From the NCBI GenBank assembly GCA_037974335.1, contig CM075760.1, positions 7,995,432-8,059,431 of the forward strand: a DNA stretch of 64,000 bases, read 5' to 3'. Positions 47,140 to 58,224 of the stretch are shown piece by piece. Both the position numbers and the translations under genes were made by a program. The DNA is from Prionace glauca. Taxonomy: Eukaryota; Chordata; Chondrichthyes; Carcharhiniformes; Carcharhinidae. The notes beneath the pieces are model-generated. The model made no database searches. It saw only the letters and a list, made by a program, of their open reading frames with translations, and was not told where the DNA came from. Every line of letters starts with the position of its first letter. The first letter of the stretch is position 1.

Positions 47140-47647
47140 ATGACCAGAAAGATGAGCTCGGCGATTTCTCTCAGTTTGTTGCTGACTTTCTTATCCGGTG
47201 AGTAGTTTTTATTGCCCAAGTGCCTCACCGTTACTGTCTCAGTGTTATGCTCTTGCTGCATTGTTTCAGAGTCAGCACTCATTTCACCAGGATTAATCCG
47301 CGGGGTTATTGAAATTATTTACAGGTGTCCAGTCGGAAGTTGTGTTTACTCAACCAGAGGTAGCGACCGGGCGTCCCGGAGGCTCCCTGAGACTAACCTG
47401 TAAAACCAGCGGCTTCAATCTTCATCACGCTTACATGTACTGGGTCCGAATAGTTCCGGGACAGGAGCTGGAGTGGTTGGTTTTCTATCTTTCTTCCTCC
47501 AACAACAAGTACGACCCAGGGATTCAGAATAGATTCGTTGCGTCCAAAGATCTTTCAACCAATATATTCGCTTTGGAAATGAATAACCTGAAGAGAGAAG
47601 ACACCGCCATCTATTATTGTGCTTGGCAGACAAAATTACCTGCGACG
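47140..47647 (+). CDS. IgM-type VH gene (leader plus V exon), germline VD-joined
   Basis: Leader exon 47140-47197 ([19 protein letters not shown], donor CCG/GTGAGT) and V exon 47325-47647 after acceptor ttatttacag. The signal peptide ends GVQS, followed by [17 protein letters not shown], typical of shark mu VH. Framework landmarks are all there: first Cys in [11 protein letters not shown], Trp in MYWVR, LEWLV, RFVASKD, and YYC at the end of framework 3. The frame is intact. After YYCA the exon continues about 24 bases (WQTKLPAT) before a recombination signal whose spacer is 12 bp instead of the 23 bp normal for VH. This is best explained by a V already fused to a D segment in the germline. 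Confidence 0.92.
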
Positions 47648-47675
47648 CACAGCATTTACTGTCAATACAAAAATC
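47648..47675 (+). promoter_or_regulatory. 12-bp-spacer recombination signal 3' of V(D)
   Basis: Heptamer CACAGCA (47648-47654), 12-base spacer, nonamer ACAAAAATC (47667-47675; consensus ACAAAAACC). The heptamer keeps the critical CAC. No nonamer is seen at the 23-base distance. By the 12/23 rule it can pair with the J signal at 47983. Confidence 0.82.
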
Positions 47676-47982
47676 CCTACTTCATCAATTAATTGTGGCT
47701 GGTTCAGTGTTCGCATTTAGTACGTCTATGTTCCCGCTGATTTACCTTCTGTGTCCAATAATAAGATCTCATCTGGAAAAAAAGTCTTTTTTTGTTCATC
47801 AGTTGGCAATTTCAATAACATGCCAATGTGTTACGCTTCGAAGAATAAAACTTCGGGTGTATTATAAAGACCAAATTGCATCTCCAAATGTAATTACTTT
47901 ATTTCAAATAGCTTTTAAGACTTTGCCTCTGACTAGCGAACACTTAAAGAATTGTGGATTTCTGTCTATTTAGTTTAGAACC

Positions 47983-48021
47983 GGTTTTTGTATGACCCAG
48001 CCCATGGAATGTAACGCCGTG
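47983..48021 (+). promoter_or_regulatory. 23-bp-spacer recombination signal 5' of J
   Basis: Nonamer GGTTTTTGT (47983-47991), spacer of exactly 23 bases, heptamer CGCCGTG (48015-48021; consensus CACTGTG, two mismatches, terminal GTG kept). Confidence 0.82.
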
Positions 48022-48068
48022 TTTCGTCGACTTCTGGGGATCAGGAACCGCAGTGACAGTCACTGCAG
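48022..48068 (+). CDS. Heavy-chain J segment, cluster B
   Basis: Codes FVDFWGSGTAVTVTA with the diagnostic WGxGT motif, and ends at donor TGCAG/GTAAGA in phase 1, as a JH must to join CH1. It lies only about 370 bases downstream of the V(D) coding end. I found no D segment flanked by two 12-bp signals in the gap. Its heptamer and nonamer are good enough to expect recombination with the V(D) signal. Confidence 0.9.
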
Positions 48069-48069
48069 G

Positions 48070-48978
48070 TAAGAACATAACATTTGTTTGGTTACTGTTC
48101 TGCTTGAGAATCTTTTGTTTATAATTTTCTCTATTTTGAAAATTCATTCGTTCACTGAAATGTGTGTCTGGTGGACACTGTATTGAGATTTTTTGTTACA
48201 ATGTTGGTGTGATTCTGTCGAAAGGGGTTATAGAAGTGCGTTGTTTGTGCACAACGGATGCTGCTGACCTATTCTGTCGCTGACTGTTTTGACTTGGTGT
48301 TTATTTGCGGGTCTGCTGTTTGTCCGGGTCACTTTGAACATCTGTTATACAGATTGTTGTTTCTATACTGTGTCATCTCGGTGACGTCTGATTGCTACTG
48401 TTTTACCGATCTAATGAAAAAGGCAAAAAGGTTCAAATATTTTTTCAATATCATTGTCGTCAGAAATATTTCGCAGTTAGATTTCTATAATCAAGTATTT
48501 TTTATGAAGATTGGATTGACGTCTGTTAATATCTCTTATTATACCGCACATGAAGGCCTACATACATTATTTTTAAAAATCTCAACGCAATTAAAGGCTT
48601 TATTAGGTGCCCTTATACAGATATAACTTGATATATAGCAGTAGTATCCATAATGTTTATACTGTGGTTATATCATAAGATATGAATTAATAATTATAAT
48701 GTCATAATATTAGCTTGTTAAACATATTTCGTCTATTCATAGAAAGTACTTGAGAACCAAAGATGTATGCTTTCAAGAAGGAATTAGTTATTGCTCTTGA
48801 GACGAAAGTCATCAAAGGATATGGGATAGGGGGTGGGGGGGTGGAGGGGAGGGGGGAGTCGTGGCAGAGATCATGAGTTGTGTAATCAACCATAATCAGA
48901 CTGAAGAGCGGAGCAGGCTCAAAGGGAGGAATCATCCAGTCCTCCCCCTGTTATCTTAGTTTATGTGTTTCTCACAGT
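48070..48978 (+). other. Start of J-CH1 intron, with G-rich tract
   Basis: AT-rich intron with no recognised repeat, except a G-rich run at about 48824-48858 (several runs of 4-8 G) that could form a G-quadruplex on the coding strand. Confidence 0.5.
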
Positions 48979-49845
48979 GCTGTCGCCAATATTTCCATTC
49001 TTTTTTTTTTAAATTATGATCTGTCGCCAATATTCCCATTCCCTTTTTTTTTAAATTATGATGTGGTGATACTGGGACTGGGATAAGCACAATAAGAAAT
49101 CTCACAACACTACGTTAAAGTCCAACGGGCTTGTTTGGTAGTGAATGCTTTCGGAATATTGCTCCTTCTTCACGTGAGTGAAGACTTGTGTTCCCAAATA
49201 TGACAAACATAGACATAGATTCCATTTACAAGATAATGCTTGGAATGCGAGTCTCTACATGTAATCAAGTTTTTACGGTACAGACCCTGTTAGTGGAGAG
49301 AGGGTTAAGCACAGATCAAAGAGGTGTGAATTGTCTCCAGCCAGGATATTAAGTGAAATTTTACATCCCAGGAACAAAGGGGTTTAAATATAATGTAGAC
49401 TGAACCTGAGATCCCGGTTGAGGCCGTCCTCATGTTGTGGAACTTGGCTATCAGTTGTTCCTTAGCGATTCTGTTTTGTCATCTGGCGTGAAGGCCGCCT
49501 TGGACAATGCTTACCAGAAGAAGGGCATTCAGCCTCTGATTTTGGGTTCATGTCACAATATCTGTAACCTCCATGACTTGTCAGGGCTTGCGAAATCTTA
49601 CTAACTGTCCTGGCTGGAGACTATTCACTCTTCTTTAACCTGTGCTCAACCCTCTCTCCACGCAATTGTCTGTATCTGTAAAGACCTGATTACCTGTAAA
49701 AGCTCCCATTCCAACCATTCTCTTGTAAATTGAGTCTGTGTCTACATATGCCCTGCTTGTGAACAAAACTCTTCAAATGAGTGAAGAGCAATACTTCGAA
49801 AGCTTTTGCTAACTTTTACCTCGTGTTGTGCGACTTCACGCGTTT
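48979..49845. repeat. Small tandem duplication plus long foldback element
   Basis: 'ctgtcgccaatatt' units of about 41 bases occur twice (48980-49062), each ending aaattatgat. From there to about 49845 runs a repeat with inverted ends ('tcacaacactacgttaaagt' on the left, 'acttttacctcgtgttgtgc' on the right) and a unique middle. It belongs to the family of the 29.0-kb foldback. Confidence 0.65.
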
Positions 49846-50039
49846 TTTAAATATTATTCATTCGTCCTGAGACCAATGTCTTTGGGGCTGCTGCATTGAG
49901 ATTTGCTTGTCATAATATGTTGGATGCTGTTGGCAGCCTCTTTTTAGAATCATGTTGCTGCTCTTTGAAAAGAAATGAAGCGGGTTACATCCCAGCAATG
50001 ATTTGTTGTTTAGTTTATGAAAGGTATGTGCTCCGGACC

Positions 50040-50244
50040 TGCTTTGCATGATGATTGTTTGTGAGATTCTTTGGTAGTTTTGCATTCTTTAAAAACAGTG
50101 ACATGGAGCACTTGCACGTGTTCTGATCAAATGCAAATATCGCACCTTTTTTAAAGACGATTGGTTGCATGAAAGGCACAGTTTTCAGTGTGAAAATGTT
50201 TTAAATGCTATTTCAATGAATGTTAAGCGTTCATTCAGCACGTG
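50040..50244. promoter_or_regulatory. Candidate intronic heavy-chain enhancer
   Basis: In the J-CH1 intron, a perfect octamer ATGCAAAT (50131-50138) lies 10 bases after CACGTG (50115-50120). A second CACGTG is at 50239-50244, and octamer-like TTTGCAT copies lie at about 50043 and 50080. Octamer and E-box pairs mark intronic Ig enhancers. Function is inferred from position and motifs only. Confidence 0.4.
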
Positions 50245-50689
50245 ATTTTGAGTATAATTTCAATCTGTAGAATTTGCAAATTGGATATTAAAATCAATGT
50301 AATTGAAACCATTTAAGTACGGTAAGCCTCTCAAGGTTAATTAGATATGTTTTATTTTAAATAACCATCTGTTAATAATTTAACGTGTTCTACAATTCTG
50401 CAGTTCATTATGCATAGCTGACGTGAGTGAAGAATGTTATGGATGGAGGAGATTTTGAAATATTTCTAAAATAATTTTAATAAAACGTGCTGATTCCACT
50501 GTTTTTTACTGGTTGAGTGGTTTTGAATTAATTGACGTACCCTGATCACGGGAGCTGAATTCAAGTTTTCAGCTTCTCAGATCATAAGTATAAGTTAGAA
50601 ATTTCCATTGGTGAATATTTCATATTCTTCAATGCTTTGTGGCAGCTGCACCAATGTAATTCCTTCGATGTCATTTATTTTTCATTCCA

Positions 50690-51400
50690 AGATAATAATA
50701 AACATAGAAAGGTAAAAACGTAGATATTAGAAGAAGGAGTTGACCATTCGGCCATTCGGTCCTGCACCACCATCCATTATGGCCGTGCCTGACCATCAAA
50801 TTCAATATCCTGATCCCCACTTTCCTCATGTCTCCTCACTGGTTTTGCCCCAATGCTTTCTTTAATTTCCTCTTGAAATCAGACAATGTTTTGACATCAA
50901 CTATTGTTTGTGATAGTGAATTTCACAAAATTCACTATCACAAAAATAAAAATCACTTTCAGCGTGAGGAAAAAAAATTCCTCACCTCAAACAATGACCC
51001 CTGGATCTGGACTCGTACACCAACAGCAACAGTCTTTCTGAATCTTCCATCTAACTCTTCTCGGATTTTATAAGTTTCTATGAGATTCCCTCTCACTCAT
51101 CTAAACTCCAGTGAATATAATCCTAACTGATTTGGTCTCCCTTCATATTCTTCATGTGACAGACATGCCATCCCAGGAATCAGCCTGGTAAATCTTCGCT
51201 GTGCAAGGACATCCTTCCTCAGATAGGGACAACAAAACTGAACACAATGCTCGAGGTGTGGCCTAACCAAGTTCCTGTGCAATTGCAATAAAACTTTCCC
51301 ATTTATTCACTCAAATCCTCTGTCTATGAAAGCCAAGAGATAATCTCCCTTCTTTACTGCCTGCTGTAACAGCGCGTTACTTTCAGTGACTGATGTACGA
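50690..51400 (-). mobile_element. CR1-like LINE 3' part, older subfamily, minus strand
   Basis: Minus-strand code includes LVRPHLEHCVQFCCPYLRKD near 51250. Plus-strand order 'aagaaggagttgaccattcg', 'tgagattccctctcactcat', 'aaatcttcgctgtgcaagga'. Several breaks. A short palindrome at about 50910-50944 (tttgtgatagtgaattt, inverted) lies within it. Confidence 0.75.
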
Positions 51401-51786
51401 GGAAACCGAATCGTTACTGAATATCCATCTCCTCTCAATTTGTACCCAATTTCATAGTAATTAAATGATGTATTTAGTTTCATTTAAATCTAAGAACTGA
51501 GTGTCGTTGCCTTTCGCATGATATTTTCAAATGTAGGAAATGAAGTCAGCATAAGATCTTCAAAGAAATATTTGGAATTCTGGAAGACAAACTTAATCAT
51601 TAAAGTCTAAAAATAGTTTTGAACGTAACAACAATATCTTGTCTCCCAAAGCTATGCCAGACATAGGATAGAATTATATGTAAAATCAAACTAAAATTAA
51701 CCTTAATAATTAGTTATTTTTAAAGATGAAATTGAACAACAAGATTTCAACTCCATTTTCTCCTGAGTTCTCAGTGCAGCAGATAA

Positions 51787-52947
51787 TAAGAACATAAGAA
51801 CATAAGAAATAGGAGCAGGAGTAGGCCATCTGGCCCTTCGAGCCTGCCCCGCCATTCAATAACATCATGGCTGATCTGTCGTGGCTCAGTTCCACATTCC
51901 GGCCCTCTCCCCATAACCCTTAATCCCCTCTCTTATCAAAAACCCATCAACCCGCTTCTTGAAAATATTTAGCGAGGCAGCCTCCACCACTTCAACGGGT
52001 AGAGAATTCCAGAAATTCACCACCCTTTGAGTGAAGAAGTTCCTCCTCAACTCCGTTCTAAAACGCCCCCCCCCCCACTTTATCTTGAGACTGTGCCCCC
52101 TAGTCCTACTGTCTTTTTTGAGTGGGAAGAGTCTCTCCACCTCTATCCTATCCATCCCATTCATCATCTTATACGTCTCAATGAGATCTCCCCTCATTCT
52201 TCTAAACTCCAACGAGTACAGGCCTAGTTCATTCAGCCTCTCCTCATAGCTCAATCCCCTTAACTCCGGTAGCAGCCTAGTAAACCTCCTCTGCACTCCC
52301 TCCAAGGCCAAAATATCTTTGCGCAGGTGCGGCGCCGAAAACTGCACACAGTACTCCAGCTGCGGCCTCACCAATGCCCTATACAGCTGCAGAAAGACCT
52401 CCCTACTTTTATATTCAATCCCCCTCGCTATGAAGGCCAGCATCCCATTCGCCTTCCTGACCACCTGCTGCACCTGCAAGCTGGGTTTTTGCGACTCATG
52501 CACAAGGACCCCGAGGTCCCTCTGCACCGTCGCCTGCTGCAGTTTTTCGCCACGTAAGTAATAGTCCTTCCTACCATTCTTCCTTCCAAAGTGGACCACC
52601 TCACACTTGCCAACATTAAATTCCATTTGCCATCTCCTGGCCCATTCGCCCAGCCTATCTAGATCCTTCTGCAGACTCTCCACACCCTCCTCACAATTTG
52701 CCTTTCCCCCAATCTTGGTGTCATCCGCAAATTTCGACACCCTACACTCGGTTCCCTCCTCCAGATCATCTATATAAATGGTAAAAAGCTGAGGCCCCAG
52801 CACCGACCCATGGGGCACTCCACTAATCACCATCCGCCAATCCGAATAGCACCCGTTGACCCCCACTCTCTGCCTCCTATTTGACAACCAATCCTCTATC
52901 CACGCCATCACCCTACCCCCAACTCCATGTCCCCTGACCTTCTGCAA
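51787..52947 (-). mobile_element. CR1-type LINE, 5'-truncated, long intact RT frame, minus strand
   Basis: An uninterrupted minus-strand frame of 353 codons (52947 to 51886) covers the second half of a non-LTR reverse transcriptase and the C terminus: GVPHGSVLGP at residues 43-52, catalytic FADD at 73-76, [24 protein letters not shown], and NFFTQRVVNFWNSLP near the end. The N-terminal RT part, endonuclease and ORF1 are missing. The 3' UTR ends in octamers near 51787. The open frame means a recent insertion into the J-CH1 intron of cluster B. Confidence 0.93.
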
Positions 52948-53039
52948 TATTAGAGTGAATTATTCCCATTCAGCTGTATAATGTTCATGTGTACCTCCTT
53001 TTAATAAATCACACAATTCAGTAATTAATTAGAGTTTTT

Positions 53040-53145
53040 AGGAATAGGATGTTGCTGTAAGCTTTGCCAGAGAGTCGGTGCAGACTCTATGGACCCAATG
53101 GCCTCGTTCTGCACTGTAGGCTCGATTGTATGATTCTGCGACTGT
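53040..53145 (+). mobile_element. SINE 3' end, plus strand
   Basis: 'gtcggtgcagactctatgga', 'tggcctcgttctgcactgta', then 'tgtatgattctg' is the tail of the HE1-like SINE. Confidence 0.7.
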
Positions 53146-53779
53146 GAAAATTGCAGGAGGAACATATAAAATAATACCATTAAAAGCGGCAGTGTTGCTG
53201 ATCACAAATTCGCCAAATGTTTAAATTTAGGTCTGATTTGTTACAATCCCAATTGATGTTATAAATCGATGGGAAAATCCCAGAAAAGATTCTGGCGGAA
53301 AAAAAACTCGTAATATAAGCGTTACTTTTAAAAAAAAAATAAAACGTGGAGGGACAGAGTCAAAGGACAACCAATCTGTTTTACCTATTTAAAAAAAAAA
53401 CTTGTGAAAGTTGGATTATGATACAATACACCTTTATTCGCATCCTATTTTAACAAATACATCCAGATTTCAAGATTAGCACGGATTACAAGGTACATTG
53501 TACTCATTGTTCTCATTCACACACAAAGTCCTTCTTAAGCACAGGAGATGACAATGATACGCAAGGGAATGTTGGGGGAATTCTCTTCAGGATTTCAACC
53601 CCCCTCCTTCCCCCCGGCCCAAACCTTCTCACCAGCCCCCACCAGATGATTGTCACATTAGTACTCCCATACTACGCTCCAAAAAGCACGCTTTAAAAAA
53701 TTTGTTTCTCTCTCTCACAGTGAAAGAAGGCGATGGCCTCCTCATATTATCGCTAGACTATTATCTCAGAAACACAGTT
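53146..53779. other. Intron stretch without recognised elements
   Basis: AT-rich with several A runs. Nothing recognised. Confidence 0.3.
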
Positions 53780-55305
53780 AACATAAGAACATAAGAACAA
53801 AAGAAATAGGAGCAGGAGTAGGCCATCTAGCCCTTCGAGCCTGCCCCGCCATTCAATAAGATCATGGCTGATCTGTCGTGGCTCAGTTCCACTTTCCCGC
53901 CCTCTCCCCATAACCCTTAATCCCCTCTCTTATCAAAAACCCATCAACCCGCCTCTGAAATATATTTAGCGAGGCAGCCTCCACCACTTCAACGGGCAGA
54001 GAATTCCAGAGATTCACCACCCTTTGAGTGAAGAAGTTCCTCCTCAACTCTGTTCTAAACCGCCCCCCCTCCCCTTTATCTTGAGGCTGTGCCCCCTAGT
54101 CCTACTGTCCTTTCTGAGCGGGAAGAGCCTCTCCACCTCTATACTATCCATCCCATTCATCATCTTATACGTCTCAATGAGATCTCCCCTCATTCTTCTA
54201 AACTCCAACGAGTACAAGCCTAGTTAATTCAGCCTCTCCTCATAGCTCAATCCCCTCAACTCCGATATCAGCCTAATAAACCTCCTCTACACTTCCTCCA
54301 AGGCCAAAATATCCTTGCGTAAGTGTGGCGACCAAAACTGCACACAGTACTCCAGCTGCGGCCTCACCAATACAGCTGCAGCAAGACCTCCCTACTTTTA
54401 TATTCAATCCCCCTCGCTATGAAGGCCGGCATCCCATTCGCCTTCCTGACCACCTGCTGCACCTGCAAGCTGGGTTTTTGCGACTCATGCTCAAGGACCC
54501 CGAGGTCCCTCTGCACCGTCGCCTGCTGCAGTTTTTCGCCATGTGAGTAATAGTCCTCCCTACCATTATTCCTACCAAAGTGGACAACCTCACATTTGCC
54601 AACATTAAATTCCATTTGCCAGTTCCTGGCCCATTCGCCCAGCCTATCTATATCCTTCTGTAGACTCTCCACACCCTCCGGACAATTTGCCGTTCCGCCA
54701 ATCTTGGTGTCATCAGCAAATTGCGACACCATACACTCGGTTCCCTCCTCCAGATCATCTATGTAAATGGTGAACAGCTGAGACCCCAGCACGGACCCAT
54801 GGGGCACTCCACTAGTCACCAAACGCCAATCCGAATAGCACCCATTGACCCCCACCCTCTGCCTCCTGTTTGACAGCCAATCCTCTATCCACGCTAACAC
54901 CCTACCCCCAACTCGATGCCCCCTGAACTTCTGTAATAACCTCTTGTGAGGGACCTTTTCAAACGCATTCTGAAAATCAAGGAACACCACCTCCACCGGC
55001 TCTCCTCTATCCACCGCCCTAGACACATCCTCATAGAACTCCAGTAAATTCATCAGACACGACTTCCCCTTAACGAAACCGTGTTGCGTCTGCTCTATCA
55101 AGCAATTCCCTTCAAGATGCCTCGCTATTTTCTCCTTGATCACGGATTCTAACATTTTACCCACAACAGACGTTAAACTAACCGGCCTATAATTCCCAGC
55201 CTTTTGCTTGGCACCCTTCTTAAACAACGGCGTAACATTAGCCGTTTTCAAATCTTCCGGCACTTCCCCGGAATCCAGCGACGTCTGGAAAATAATCACC
55301 AATGT
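53780..55305 (-). mobile_element. CR1-type LINE, longest copy, minus strand
   Basis: Minus strand. A 312-codon frame (55302 to 54364) holds most of the RT domain: GNYRPVSLTSVVGKMLE, motif A VVFLDFQNAFEKVPH, GVPHGSVLG, FADD. The C-terminal part continues in another frame after a break near 54370. The UTR ends in octamers at about 53783. 5' truncated at 55305, where a SINE begins. Close relative of the 51.8-kb copy and in the same direction, 0.8 kb away. Confidence 0.93.
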
Positions 55306-55306
55306 T

Positions 55307-55610
55307 CTGTAATGTTCTGGGAACCCGCCATGGTAGATGGCGGAATTTGAATGTAATGGAAAATATTAAATATTTAATATTCAGAAATTAAGGAACTACT
55401 GATGATTTGAAACGATTTCCATGTTCGAAAACAAAATCTGGTTTACTAATGTCCTTCAAGGAAGGAAATCTGCCATCCTTACGGTGTCTGGCCTGCATGT
55501 GACTCCAGAGTCACAGCAATGTGGTTGACTCTCAGTTGCCTTTCAACGGCAACTAGAGATGGACAATGATGCCCAAGGCCCACGAATGACTTACAACCAA
55601 TATATTCGCC
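55307..55610 (+). mobile_element. tRNA-type SINE (second family), plus strand
   Basis: 'gggaacccgccatggtagat', 'tggcggaatttgaatgt', 'aaggaaggaaatctgccatc', 'cacagcaatgtggttgactc', 'agagatggacaatgatgccc'. Same family as 36.5 kb, here with much of its length. Confidence 0.78.
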
Positions 55611-55639
55611 ATTTCTGAAGTTGCATAGTTTGGGATCCT

Positions 55640-56600
55640 AGGATGCAAGCCCTGAAGGTCTGGGGACATTTATGTCTTTAGTCCCATTAGTGTTTCTAAT
55701 ATTACTTAGCTCGTGATTCTGATGGGATTTATTTCCACTCCGTGTGTTTAGTATTAATGGAATTTTCAAAATGTCTCGCACCATAAACATTACTGCAAAA
55801 TATCTTTTCAACTCTTCTGCCGTTTCCTGGTTCCGCATAACCATATTCCAGGATTCCTTTTCTGACGGGCCTATGCTCACTTTGACCTCTCTCTTCCTTT
55901 TTTTATTTATTTTAAGAAGTCCCTGTCTTTATATCCATCGCTGGTTTCGCCTCATAGTTTAATTTCTCTCGCGTTACTTTCTTAGTCCCCCTTTGATGCC
56001 TTCTCAACTAATCCAGTCTTCGGTGCCATCACTAACTTTTGCCTCCTTATATGTTTTTTTCTTGCCACTTAATATTCCCTTTGGTTAACTATTGTTGGCT
56101 TTTCTCTTTCTGAAAATTTTTCCTCCTTACCAGGATGTTATTTTTTCGCTGAGAGTCATTAATTGCTTTCTCAAATGCCTGCACTACTTGCTTCTTATAT
56201 CTCGGGCTAATTTATTCAGCCAGTTCTGTTTAGCTAATTCTATCCCCATTTCATTCTCAGGACCTTTACTGAACTTAAACACAATTGATTCGAACCCAAT
56301 TTTTTCAAGTTAAACGGAATATTAAATTCGATCACGAATTGATCACTACTTCCCAGGGAATCTTTTAGTCTGAGGTTATTTATTAAACTTGCCTCATTTT
56401 ACCCCTTCCAAGGGCCAAGATCGAAAGTAGATGTTTTTTTCCCCCTGGTTGGTTGCATGACATGTTGCTCTCGGAAACTATCCATAAAGCACTCTCTGAG
56501 TTCGTTCTCCTAGCTATCATTTCCAACATGATGAGCCCAATCAACATGAAATTAAATTCATCCATAATTATTGCTCTATTCTTTTTACTTGCACTTACTG
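55640..56600 (-). mobile_element. Decayed LINE remnant (upstream ORF part), minus strand
   Basis: 'cctggttccgcataaccata', 'tgtctttatatccatcgctg' and 'ccataaagcactctctgag' recall, in reverse, the 5' half of a CR1-type LINE. No frame. Low certainty. Confidence 0.45.
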
Positions 56601-56753
56601 TTTTCAAGTTTTACAGTTTCCTATGGTGTGGCGACTGTTTGGTTGCGGATACACTACTCCGATAATGTCTTCTTTCCTTGTTTTTTTTTAACCTCCAGCC
56701 AAACAAACAGGGATAATAGTATCTAACTTGCGCAATTGTTTTTTTTTTTGCAG

Positions 56754-57052
56754 CCTCACCGTCTCCGCCCTCCTCTATGGATTGTTCTCCTCCAGTGAAC
56801 AAACAAACGCAGCTGGCACCATGATCTATGGCTGTTTAGCAATGGATTATTTCCCAGAAATCACCAGCCTTGTCTGGAAGAAAAATCATGTGGTGATCAC
56901 CACTGGATTGAGGACTTACCCATCACTGTTGAACAACAAGGGATCCTACACGCTGAGCAGCCAGTTAACCATAAAAGTGTCTGATATAGGAAACAGCAAA
57001 ATTTACTGCGAGGTGCGACGCAGTGAGTCGGCCTGGAAAAAGGAAATGCCTG
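56754..57052 (+). CDS. IgM heavy chain CH1 exon, cluster B (frameshifted near start)
   Basis: After a strong acceptor (poly-T, tgcag) the exon ends at donor CCTG/GTTAGT, phase 1. The Ig domain is clear: [10 protein letters not shown], Cys in [12 protein letters not shown], Trp in LVWKK, TYTLSSQL-like YTLSSQLTI, Cys in IYCEVRRS. However, entering from the J phase, the frame reads [10 protein letters not shown] and stops at TGA 56822-56824. The domain frame is one base off from about 56775. A missing base turning the expected Val codon before YGLF into TC would explain it. An AG at 56811-56812 could restore the frame at the cost of about 20 residues, but has no good pyrimidine tract. Confidence 0.85.
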
Positions 57053-58224
57053 GTTAGTGTGGGACACATGCAGTGGGTTAGGTGTTGGTGATGTTATGGG
57101 GGTGAATTGTAAGCGGACAGGCACTAATTGTGGAGCAGGTGATTATGAATTGAAGGTCAGTATTGTGTGAAATCCGAGTACTTATACTTGACTAACTCTG
57201 GATAATTACACTTTGCTTGTGACATTCAGTGCAGTTCTGGTCTCCTTATCACACTCTGTACCACGTACAGTCCCGGTGTCCTCAACACACACATGCATGT
57301 GTACAGTTCAGTCTCCTTGTCATAGTCACTGCATTGCGCACACTTCTGGTCTGCAGATCACCCTCAGTGCGTTGTGTACAAGCTTGAACTGCAGATCACA
57401 CTCAGTGCGTTGTGTAAAGTTCTGGACTGCAGATCGCACCCAATGATTTGTGTACAGTTGAGGTCTGCAGATCACACAGTGCACTGTGTACAGTTACGGT
57501 CTCCAGGTCACACACAGCGCACTGTGTACAGTTGGTCCTTTCATATCACACCGTGAATCCTATGTACAGTTATGGTTTCCACATTGGGAAGTTGATACAG
57601 GAGCCATGGAGAAGATGCTTGTCTATTAACAAGGGGGCCAGAATTGATAATGCATACTAGCAGTAAGGGGTCAATAAGCTGTTGGACTTTTCTCTGCAGA
57701 AGAGAATTCTGAGGTGTGATTAAACAAAGGTCTTCTGAAATATGAAGTAGATTAACCAGCTTACCAAAATTAGAGCTAATGGAGAGAACAGAATGATTTT
57801 AAACTCCAGGTTAGCAATTCAGAAAATTATTCACCAAAAATGTAACCCATCAAGTAACACTTGTAGCAGTTGGGTCGTTAGAAATGCAGAACAAGTGGTT
57901 GAGAACAGGTGTAGGTCATTCAGCTCCTCGGGCTTCCCCCACCACTTGACAATGGCTGATCTGATTGTGGAGGAATACGTCGATGGAGTTACTCTGAAGA
58001 GGGAGTTAAACATGGGGGAAAATGTAAAAGAAGTTATTTTGATACTGCCAGATAAAATAGGGTGAGAAGAATTTTGTATGGGGCATGAAATTATGGACCG
58101 AGTGACCTGTTTTATAGTCGTTTTTACAACCAGCCTACAGTTTTTTGTTTGGCCTTTATCTTATGATTGTAAATTGCTTGGTCTGAAAAAAGATTAAATG
58201 CCAATGACATGCATTTTCTTGAAG
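57053..58224 (+). repeat. CH1-CH2 intron with minisatellite and LINE tip
   Basis: From 57225 to 57590 about nine diverged units of 36-45 bases repeat 'tctgcagatcacac' and 'gtgtacagtt'. At 57890-57975 there is a minus-strand LINE 3' tip ('caatggctgatctgattgtg'). The rest is unremarkable. Confidence 0.7.

Noticed and set aside
47676-47982. A D segment between V and J
   Set aside because: No stretch with a 12-bp signal on both sides was found by eye.
51886-52947. 353-codon open frame as a host gene
   Set aside because: It is the RT and C terminus of a CR1-type LINE (FADD, GVPHGSVLGP, octamer 3' end).
48070-56753. A switch region in the J-CH1 intron
   Set aside because: Only one short G-rich tract and no repeated switch-type motifs. 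Most of the intron is LINE and foldback DNA.
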